Assembly: GCA_963736525.1 (NCBI GenBank)
Contig: CAVTPF010000018.1
Location: 62,001 to 126,000 of the forward strand
Reading direction: 5' to 3'
Source of the DNA: Bog-473 sp963736525
Lineage (GTDB): Bacteria > Actinomycetota > Acidimicrobiia > Acidimicrobiales > RAAP-2
Length of the DNA: 64,000 nt
The position numbers were made by a program, and so were the translations under genes. Of the stretch, positions 42,021-48,947 are shown piece after piece; positions within the stretch are counted from its first letter, which is position 1; every line of letters starts with the position of its first letter. The notes under the pieces are model-generated. The model made no database searches, had not been told where the DNA came from, and saw nothing but the letters and a program-made list of their open reading frames with translations.

Positions 42021-43834
42021 GCTGGCAACGGCCCATTCCGCTGGTCGGGGACGCCTCATCGGCGCGGGCACGACGGGAGACCCCACGCGCCTGGGCCTTC
42101 TCGGAGGAGGAGCGGCAGGCCTTCTATGCCGCGGTGCACGGTCGCCGGGACATCCGGCGCTTCCGACCCGACGACCTCGAGCCAGACGTGCTCGAGCGCA
42201 TTCTGGGCGCCGCGCACGCGGCGCCGTCGGTCGGGCATTCCCAACCGTGGCGCTTCATCGTCGTCCGGGATGCCGCCACCCACGATCGGGCCGCGCTGAT
42301 GGCGGACCGGGAATGGCACCGACAGGCGGACAGCTTTGTCGATCGTTCCCGTCGCCAGATGCTCGATCTGCAATTGCACGGCATCCGCGACGCGCCGGTC
42401 GGCGTCGTGGTCTGCTGCGACAGGCGGACGGCGGCACAGGGCGTGCTCGGGCGCGCGACGTTCGTCGACGCGGACCTGTGGTCGTGCGCGTGCGCCATCG
42501 AGAACCTGTGGCTGGCCGCCCGCGTCGAAGGTGTCGGCGTCGGGTGGGTGACCCTCTTCTCGCCCGCGGAGCTGGCCGACCTCATGGGGCTGCCGGCGGG
42601 CGTCGAGACGCTTGGCTGGCTCTGCTTGGGCTGGCCCGACGAGCGCCCCCCGGAGCCTGGTCTCGAGCGCGCCGGCTGGTCGTCCCGCCAGCCACTCGCC
42701 GAGGTCGTCCTGCAGGAGCGATGGCATGAGGAGGGCCGCCCGCCGCCGTCGCATGTGCACGCGCCAGGGCCGGCGTCCGTCGTCGGGGCGCGCGACGAGG
42801 CCGATGCACTTCTGACGCCACCCGGATCGCTCGGGGTGCTCGACCGCGGCGTGGACCGACTGATCGCCCTCGATCTGGGGCCCGCCGCCCCGGTCAGCGC
42901 CGTCATCGCGGCCGCAGCACACCCGGTGACGCACCTCGGTGTGTCCACGTATGACGATGTGGTGACCCGAGAAGTGCTCGAGGCGACCGTGGCGGGGGAG
43001 TCGCTCGGCGCGGTGACGGCGCGGCTGGTCGGCGCCGATGTGGTGGCGGTCGACGTCGGCGTCCCGGGTGACCCGGTGGCCGGTGCGCTGGCGTGTCGCC
43101 CGTCGGGGGTCCGGGGTGACGTCGCGTCGGCGGACGCCATGACGGCGTCGGACGCTCTGCGCACGGTCGAAGCCGGCCGTGCGCTGGGACGGGGCCTCGA
43201 CCGGCGCCTGGTCGCGCTGGGCGAGGTCGGCATCGGCAACACGACGGTGGCGGCGGCACTGGTGGCGTGCCGGCTCGGGCTCCCGGCGGACGAGGCGGTG
43301 GGGCTGGGCGCCGGGGGGGATGCCGCGACGTTGCGACGGAAGCGGGCCGCGGTCGATGCCGCGCTCACGAGGGCCGCAGAGGCGCACGCCGACCTCGCAG
43401 ACCCCATGGTGGCCTTGGCCGCGCTCGGCGGGCCGGAGATCGCCTTCTTGGCCGGGGTGGCGCTCGGCGCAGCGGAGGTGGGGAGTCTCGTGGTGCTCGA
43501 CGGACTCGTCACCTCGGCGGCGGCGTTGGTGGCGGTTGCGATGGAGCCGGGGCTGGCGGCCCACCTCCTGGCCGGTCAGGAGAGTCGCGAGCAGGCCCAC
43601 CGGCTGGTCAACACCCACCTGGGGCTCGAGCCGCTGCTGTCGCTTCGTCTGCGCTCCGGCGAGGGTGTCGGGGCGCTGCTGGCGGTGCAGATGTTGCGGA
43701 CGGCAGCCGCCCTGCGTGACCAGGCGGGACGGGTGGTCGAAGGCGAGCACGAGCGCTCGTCGCGGGATGCGACGCCGTCGGTCGGCAGCACCCCCCATCC
43801 TTTTTCACCTGCACCCAGGGATACACCAAACTAG
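42017..43834 (+). CDS. bluB-cobT: BluB-CobT fusion: dimethylbenzimidazole synthase / phosphoribosyltransferase
   Basis: 605 residues, GTG start overlapping the previous gene. Residues about 28-240 are BluB: FSEEERQAFYAAVHGRRDIRRF, HAAPSVGHSQPWRFIVV, FVDADLWSCACAIENLWLAARVEGVGVGWV; it cleaves FMNH2 with O2 to 5,6-dimethylbenzimidazole. Residues about 255-575 are CobT: LLTPPGSLGVLDRGVDRL, GVSTYDDVVT, VVAVDVGVPGD, LGEVGIGNTTVAAALV (about 400) and LRSGEGVGALLAV with the catalytic Glu (about 545); it activates that base to alpha-ribazole phosphate. The usual ADHG of CobT reads AAHP here. The last 30 residues are disordered. Two consecutive steps in one chain suggest channelling of the base. Confidence 0.9.
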   Translation: MSWQRPIPLVGDASSARARRETPRAWAFSEEERQAFYAAVHGRRDIRRFRPDDLEPDVLERILGAAHAAPSVGHSQPWRFIVVRDAATHDRAALMADREWHRQADSFVDRSRRQMLDLQLHGIRDAPVGVVVCCDRRTAAQGVLGRATFVDADLWSCACAIENLWLAARVEGVGVGWVTLFSPAELADLMGLPAGVETLGWLCLGWPDERPPEPGLERAGWSSRQPLAEVVLQERWHEEGRPPPSHVHAPGPASVVGARDEADALLTPPGSLGVLDRGVDRLIALDLGPAAPVSAVIAAAAHPVTHLGVSTYDDVVTREVLEATVAGESLGAVTARLVGADVVAVDVGVPGDPVAGALACRPSGVRGDVASADAMTASDALRTVEAGRALGRGLDRRLVALGEVGIGNTTVAAALVACRLGLPADEAVGLGAGGDAATLRRKRAAVDAALTRAAEAHADLADPMVALAALGGPEIAFLAGVALGAAEVGSLVVLDGLVTSAAALVAVAMEPGLAAHLLAGQESREQAHRLVNTHLGLEPLLSLRLRSGEGVGALLAVQMLRTAAALRDQAGRVVEGEHERSSRDATPSVGSTPHPFSPAPRDTPN

Positions 43835-43852
43835 GGCGGAGGAGGGAGACCC

Positions 43853-44839
43853 ATGACAAGTGTGTTGGTGACCGGCGCCGGTGGCTTCATCGGAGGGCAC
43901 CTGGTGGCTCGTCTGCGTGGGCAGGGCATCGAGAACATCCGCGGCGTCGACCTGGCGCCACTCGACCAGTGGCAGCAGCGCTTTGATGACGTCGACAACC
44001 GACGCGGCGACCTCCGCGAGCTCGTGGCGTGCCAGAGCGCGTGTGAGGGCATCGACACCGTCTACAACCTGGCTGCCGACATGGGCGGGATGGGTTTCAT
44101 CGAGAACAACAAGGCCCTGTGCATGCTCTCGGTGCTGATCTCGACGCACATGCTCGAGGCGGCCCGTCAGGCGGGCGTCCAGCGGTTCTTCTACGCGTCG
44201 TCCGCGTGTGTGTACGCGGCCGGCAAGCAGGATTCGCCCGAGGTGCAGCCGTTGCGCGAGCACGACGCCTACCCCGCCATGCCCGAGGACGGCTACGGCT
44301 GGGAGAAGCTCTTCGGCGAGCGGATGGCCCGGCACTTCTACGAGGACTTCGGTCTCGAGACGAGGGCTGCCCGGTACCACAACGTGTACGGCCCGTTCGG
44401 TACCTACGACGGCGGGCGGGAGAAGGCGCCGGCCGCCATCTGCCGCAAGGTCGCCGCGGCGGTCCTCGCGGGCAGCAACGAGATCGAGATCTGGGGTGAC
44501 GGCAAGCAGACCCGCAGCTTCACGTACATCGACGACTGCGTGGAGGGCACACTCAAGCTGACCGCGAGCGACGTCCGTGATCCCCTCAACATCGGGTCCG
44601 AGCAGCTGGTGACCGTCAACGAGCTCGTCGACATCGTCGAGGGAATCGCCGGGGTCAGCCTGCGACGCAGCTACGACCTCACCGCGCCACAGGGAGTCCG
44701 GGGCCGGAACAGCGACAACACCCTGATCCGGGAACGGCTCGGGTGGGCCCCCTCGATCTCGCTCGAAGACGGCCTGCAGAACACCTACAAGTGGATCTTC
44801 GACCAGATGAGCGAGGGTGCGGCTCCCATCACCCGCTGA
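43853..44839 (+). CDS. GDP-mannose 3,5-epimerase-like extended SDR
   Basis: 328 residues; GGAGGAGGGA precedes ATG 43853. Rossmann VTGAGGFIGGHLVARL; then NLAADMGGMGFIENNKALCM, FFYASSACVYAAGKQ with Cys119, YGWEKLFGE (Tyr148/Lys152), RYHNVYGPFGTYDGGREKAPAAICRK and IWGDGKQTRSFTYIDDCVEG. This series is nearly the plant GDP-mannose 3,5-epimerase signature, whose Cys and Lys do the double epimerisation to GDP-L-galactose/L-gulose. It is therefore likely a nucleotide-sugar epimerase for a cell-surface glycan, fitting the mannosyl genes elsewhere. Product identity needs assay. It lies 18 bases after the cobalamin operon but has its own strong ribosome site. Confidence 0.82.
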   Translation: MTSVLVTGAGGFIGGHLVARLRGQGIENIRGVDLAPLDQWQQRFDDVDNRRGDLRELVACQSACEGIDTVYNLAADMGGMGFIENNKALCMLSVLISTHMLEAARQAGVQRFFYASSACVYAAGKQDSPEVQPLREHDAYPAMPEDGYGWEKLFGERMARHFYEDFGLETRAARYHNVYGPFGTYDGGREKAPAAICRKVAAAVLAGSNEIEIWGDGKQTRSFTYIDDCVEGTLKLTASDVRDPLNIGSEQLVTVNELVDIVEGIAGVSLRRSYDLTAPQGVRGRNSDNTLIRERLGWAPSISLEDGLQNTYKWIFDQMSEGAAPITR

Positions 44840-44873
44840 CCGCCTACGCCCGCCGTCCCGACCGCCGCCGTTC

Positions 44874-44891
44874 CCTGACGCTGGTGTCAGG
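44874..44891. promoter_or_regulatory. Palindrome over the -35 region of the amidohydrolase gene
   Basis: CCTGAC and GTCAGG are perfect six-base arms around GCTGGT. They overlap the -35-like CTGACG (44875-44880). They could be an operator, or a terminator stem for the preceding gene. Confidence 0.4.
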
Positions 44892-44898
44892 TCTCCGC

Positions 44899-44904
44899 TA
44901 GCCT
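44899..44904 (+). promoter_or_regulatory. -10 box of a leaderless promoter
   Basis: TAGCCT lies 18 bases after CTGACG and seven bases before ATG 44912; no Shine-Dalgarno sequence is present. Confidence 0.5.
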
Positions 44905-44911
44905 TGGGCGC

Positions 44912-46141
44912 ATGGCACTGCCGAGAATCATCAGCGTCGACGATCATGTGGTCGAGCCGCCCCACGTCTGGCAGACATGGCTGCCCGAGAAGTGGCGTGA
45001 GCGGGGTCCCCGGGTCGAGCGCAAGAAATGGGGATCCTTCAAGCACCTCTCGGGTGCCAAGTACGACATGCACGAGGACCCGGACGGCGAGTGGGGCGAC
45101 GCGTGGTACTACGACGACGAGCTCATTTACGTCCACAAGAAGTTCGTCGCCATCCCACGGTCATCGACGACCGTCGACGACAAGGGTGAGATCGTCTTCG
45201 ATCGCACCCAGATGACGATGACGGCCACGACGTATGACGAGATGCGCAAGGGCTGCTGGGACCGCGACGAGCGCGTCAAGGACCTCGCCCTCAACTACAC
45301 CGACGGGTCCCTCCCGTTCCCGACGTTCCCGCGGTTCTGCGGCCAGACCTTCTACGAAGGGAAGGACAAGGAGCTCGGCCTCGCCTGCGTCAAGGCGAAC
45401 AACGACTGGATGGTCGAGGAGTGGTGCGCCCCTTCGGGCGGCTACAACATCCCCCTCTGCATCATCCCGCTGTGGGACGTCGAGCTGGCCGCCGCCGAGA
45501 CGAAGCGCAACGCCGAACGGGGCGTCCGCGCCATCGCCTTCAGCGAGATCCCCACGCGCCTGAAGCTGCCGTCGATCAACTCCGGCTACTGGGACCCTCT
45601 GTGGCAGGTCTGCAACGACTACGGCGTGACCGTCTGCATGCACGTCGGGTCGTCCTCGTCCAATCCCGTCGCCTCGCCGGATTCCCACCCCGCCGTCGGC
45701 GGCACCTTGGGCTTCAACAACGCCATGGCGTCGCTGGCCGACTGGCTCTTCTCGGGCAACCTGCTCCGGTTCCCCAAGCTCAAGCTCGCCTACTCCGAGG
45801 GCCAGATCGGCTGGATCCCCTACGTTCTCGAGCGGGCCGACACCGTGTGGGAGAACCACGACTCCTGGATGCACGCCAAGGACCGCATCCCCGTCCCGCC
45901 CTCCACGCAGTACTACGGCCGCATCTTCGGCTGCTTCACCGCGGACCGGCATGGCCTGCGCTCGCTCGAGGAAGTCGGCGAGGACAACATCTGCTTCGAG
46001 ACCGACTACCCGCACACCGACACGACGTGGCCCTACTCGGAGGCCTACATCGAGAAGCTCTGCGTCGGCCTGACCGACGAGCAGGCTTACAAGATCCTGC
46101 GCGGCAACGCGATCAAGATGCTGGAGCTCGACCGGGTCTAG
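44912..46141 (+). CDS. Amidohydrolase-2 family metal-dependent hydrolase
   Basis: 409 residues, TIM-barrel fold. It opens with ISVDDHVVEPPHVWQTWLP, the metal-binding D-x-H-like strand 1 of ACMSD-related enzymes; VTVCMHVGSSS holds the strand-5 His and FETDYPHTDTTWPYSEAYIEKL the C-terminal Asp. Family members decarboxylate or hydrolyse C-C or C-N bonds in aromatic and other ring compounds. Similar proteins are multicopy in mycobacteria and Acidimicrobiia, without known substrates. A leaderless promoter lies directly upstream. Its stop codon shares CTAG with the convergent HNH gene. Confidence 0.83.
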   Translation: MALPRIISVDDHVVEPPHVWQTWLPEKWRERGPRVERKKWGSFKHLSGAKYDMHEDPDGEWGDAWYYDDELIYVHKKFVAIPRSSTTVDDKGEIVFDRTQMTMTATTYDEMRKGCWDRDERVKDLALNYTDGSLPFPTFPRFCGQTFYEGKDKELGLACVKANNDWMVEEWCAPSGGYNIPLCIIPLWDVELAAAETKRNAERGVRAIAFSEIPTRLKLPSINSGYWDPLWQVCNDYGVTVCMHVGSSSSNPVASPDSHPAVGGTLGFNNAMASLADWLFSGNLLRFPKLKLAYSEGQIGWIPYVLERADTVWENHDSWMHAKDRIPVPPSTQYYGRIFGCFTADRHGLRSLEEVGEDNICFETDYPHTDTTWPYSEAYIEKLCVGLTDEQAYKILRGNAIKMLELDRV

Positions 46142-47325
46142 TTCCCGGTGGGCGGCCCGCCGCCCCGGTTCCGCCTCGCATCGGTGACGGCGGCCCACAG
46201 CGGCGACGGCCGCGACGTCATGATTCGCCCGGTCGGCCCCACGAAGGTCAGCTCGACATTGGCGTTCCCGGACAGCGTCCACTGACCGTGGTGCACCCGA
46301 TGATGGTGGTGCACGCACAGGAGCGCGAGATTGTCGATGTCGGTGCGGCCACCGGGTTTCCACGGAACGATGTGGTGCGTGTTGGTGAAGGTCGCGTTCG
46401 CACAGCCCGGGAAGCGGCAGTGCCGGTCCCGTCGCACGATCTCCCGCCGTTGGGCGTCGGTGGGGGTGCGGCGGGCCCGGCCCTCGTACATCGTGTGGCC
46501 GACGTCGCTGTCCACCGCGATGGTGATGGTCGAGTCGCACGCGATCCGTCGGACCGTCTCCGCGCTGATCAGGCCATCGCGTTCGAGCTCTCCGGGGAGC
46601 TCGGAGGCGGGGTCCGTCAGGGTCTCCAGGGGCACGTGGGCGACGACGAAGTAGGGGCCGCCGGCCGGCCCACCGCGGACCGTTGCCCGGATGGTCAAGA
46701 GGAAGGCGTCGCAGAGTCGCTGGTCCCAGGGGGTCTGGCCGTCCGACGGTAGTTCCCGGGCGCGAGCCTCGAGGCAAGCCCGCGTCTCTGCGTATGACTC
46801 CGGCGGGAGTTGGACGCTGACGGTCCGGAACGAGTCGCGGAAACGCAGGAAACGCGTCTCGTGGTCCCGATGGTCCGCAGCGGGGCGGGTCGATCGGGCC
46901 AGTTCGCCCAGCTGCCGCACGGTGCAGTCGCGGGCCCGGTTCGTCAGCTCGCGGTCGGTATCGGGCCTGGCCACGGCCGCGACCGCCCGCAGCTTGTCGA
47001 ACGAGATGGCCGCGTCACACAACGCCCCCGTCAGGTTCGGGAGATCCCAGGCTCGCTCCGCCACCTGCGTATAGGCCCGCGCGGTCGGGGCGGAGACGCC
47101 GAAGCGCTCGACGACCCAGGCCTCGGTCGAGGTGGCTCCCTCCTCCCGGAAGGCCTCCCGACGTCCGACCTCGCCGAGCAGCTCGATGATGCGCCCCTCC
47201 ACTGCGGCCTTCTGCCGGAAGAGGTCGTCGAGGCGCGCCCGGAGCGCGTCGTTGGACAGCGCCGCCACCTCCCCCGGCGCCAACGGGGGCTCGGGGGTCA
47301 TCAGGCCGGCCGAACGATCGTCCAT
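46138..47325 (-). CDS. DUF222/13E12-type HNH endonuclease protein
   Basis: 395 residues. The N-terminal DUF222 helical domain (ALSNDALRARLDDLFRQKAAVEGRIIELLGEV, then GATSTEAWVVERFGVSAPTAR) is followed by a C-terminal HNH nuclease: RREIVRRDRHCRFPGCANATFTNTHHIVPWKPGGRTDIDNLALLCVHHHHRVHHG, with the CxxxxC zinc pair, the HH catalytic pair and the final H cluster. This family is abundant in actinobacteria and resembles the M. tuberculosis REP13E12 element proteins. It may be a selfish or DNA-processing nuclease; no flanking repeats or att sites are seen. ATG 47301 is an alternative start. Confidence 0.88.
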   Translation of the reverse strand: MDDRSAGLMTPEPPLAPGEVAALSNDALRARLDDLFRQKAAVEGRIIELLGEVGRREAFREEGATSTEAWVVERFGVSAPTARAYTQVAERAWDLPNLTGALCDAAISFDKLRAVAAVARPDTDRELTNRARDCTVRQLGELARSTRPAADHRDHETRFLRFRDSFRTVSVQLPPESYAETRACLEARARELPSDGQTPWDQRLCDAFLLTIRATVRGGPAGGPYFVVAHVPLETLTDPASELPGELERDGLISAETVRRIACDSTITIAVDSDVGHTMYEGRARRTPTDAQRREIVRRDRHCRFPGCANATFTNTHHIVPWKPGGRTDIDNLALLCVHHHHRVHHGQWTLSGNANVELTFVGPTGRIMTSRPSPLWAAVTDARRNRGGGPPTGN

Positions 47326-47368
47326 CGAAGGGGAACGGTCCCGGGCGGGCGGGAACCGTCCCGCCGTC

Positions 47369-48838
47369 CTATTCGACCGACGACAGCCGCGCGCTCGCCA
47401 GCGACCCGTTGGCCCGCAGCGCCGACACCACTCCCGCTGCGGCGGCGATCGCGGCGAGCACGTACGCGGTCACGCTGAAGGCATGCTGGGCGGCGGGCAT
47501 GCCCCCCGAATCACCCCCGGCCACCACGAAGACGGTCCCCGTCAGGGCGAGGCCCAGCGCGGTCCCCGTGCCCCGCGTCATGTTCAGCACCCCGGAGGCC
47601 ATCCCGGCCTGCTGGCCCGGTGCGCCACCCATGATCGACGCGTTGTTGGGCGAGGTGAACAGGCCCATCCCGACCCCGACGGCGCCCAGGAGGAACAGGA
47701 AGCCCACGGTCTGGGGTCGCACGGCTCCCAAGAGGGCCAGCGCCACGACCACCACCGCCATGCCGCTCACGGTGAGGGGTCGGGCGCCGGTGCGGTCGGC
47801 CAGCCGGCCCGCCAGTGGTGCGACGACGCCGAACGCAAACGGCATCGCCATGAGCTCCAGCCCGGCCTCGGCGGTCCCCAGGCCCTGCCCACGCTCGAGG
47901 TAGAAGGGCACCAGGAGGAGGACGCCGAACATCACGAGGTAGGAGCCCATGCCGCTGGCGATCCCCGTCGCGAATTGGGCGCTGCGGAACAGCCCCAGAT
48001 CCAGCATCGGGTCGCGGTCCCGTCGCTCGTGCCAGACGAACAGCAGGCCGAGAGCGGCGGCCACCACGAACAACCCGATGATCAGCGTCGAGCCCCAGCC
48101 CACCTCTGCCCCGAAGGAGATGGCGGAGAGCAGCGCCACCACGGCGGGGAAGAAGATCCCGAGCCCCGGCCAGTCGAATCGCACCCGTGCCATGAGGTCG
48201 CGGCTCCTCGGTACCAGCATGACCGCGGCGACCGCGCCGAAGAGGCCGAAGGGGACGTTCACGAAGAAGATGAGGCGCCACCCACCCGCCGCCAGCAGCA
48301 GTCCGCCCACCGACGGGCCGATGGCGAGCCCGAGCGCCTGCGCCGTCCCCTGGAGTCCGATGGCCTTGCCGAGCGATCGGCTCGGCACCACCAGCACGAT
48401 GATGGCGAGGCTGTTCGCCTGCAGCATCGCTGCACCGACGGCCTGGAGCGCTCGGAAGCCGCAGAGCGCGCCGAGACCGGGTGCCAGGCCGCACAGCGCC
48501 GAGGCGATGGTGAAGAGCACGAAGCCGTAGACGTACAAGAGCTTGCGGCCCCACATGTCGGCGAACCTGCCGACGGCCGTCACGGTGGCCACGAGTACCA
48601 ACAGGTACGACAGGCCGACCCAGGTGACGGCGCCTACCGAGGCGTCGAAGGTGTGCTGGAGGGTGGGGAGCGCGACGGTGACGATGGAGGCGTCGAGCTG
48701 GCCCATGAAGGCGCCGACGCATACGGCCGCCACGGCGAACCAGGGCGCGTTGGGACGATCGCGTATCACCTGGGGCCGGCGGGGCTCGACCACCAGGCGG
48801 TCCCAGGTCCAGGTCCAGGGGCGTGCTCCCTCGCCCAT
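47369..48838 (-). CDS. DHA2-family MFS drug exporter (14 TM)
   Basis: 489 residues from ATG 48838, preceded by GAGGGACAGGG; an upstream start at 48928 would add 30 residues of low-complexity tail. About 14 membrane segments: AVCVGAFMGQLDASIVTVALPTL (motif D1), GRFADMWGRKLLYVYG (motif A), LGLAIGPSVGGLLLAAGGWRLIFFVNVPFG (motif C). A proton-driven multidrug exporter of the EmrB type. Unlike the pump at 27.4 kb it has no adjacent regulator gene. It lies 43 bases upstream of the HNH gene on the same strand direction. Confidence 0.87.
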   Translation of the reverse strand: MGEGARPWTWTWDRLVVEPRRPQVIRDRPNAPWFAVAAVCVGAFMGQLDASIVTVALPTLQHTFDASVGAVTWVGLSYLLVLVATVTAVGRFADMWGRKLLYVYGFVLFTIASALCGLAPGLGALCGFRALQAVGAAMLQANSLAIIVLVVPSRSLGKAIGLQGTAQALGLAIGPSVGGLLLAAGGWRLIFFVNVPFGLFGAVAAVMLVPRSRDLMARVRFDWPGLGIFFPAVVALLSAISFGAEVGWGSTLIIGLFVVAAALGLLFVWHERRDRDPMLDLGLFRSAQFATGIASGMGSYLVMFGVLLLVPFYLERGQGLGTAEAGLELMAMPFAFGVVAPLAGRLADRTGARPLTVSGMAVVVVALALLGAVRPQTVGFLFLLGAVGVGMGLFTSPNNASIMGGAPGQQAGMASGVLNMTRGTGTALGLALTGTVFVVAGGDSGGMPAAQHAFSVTAYVLAAIAAAAGVVSALRANGSLASARLSSVE

Positions 48839-48947
48839 CACCCTGTCCCTCGCGTCGGACCGCTCAGGCCCGACGGGCCGCGCCGCACCCGCACGCCCCG
48901 GCGCGGTGGAGTTCCATACCGCCGACACTACGTCGGACGGTCCTGGG

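Noticed and set aside
46138..47325. Mobile element around the DUF222/HNH gene
   Set aside because: No terminal repeats, target duplication, integrase or change in base composition on either side.
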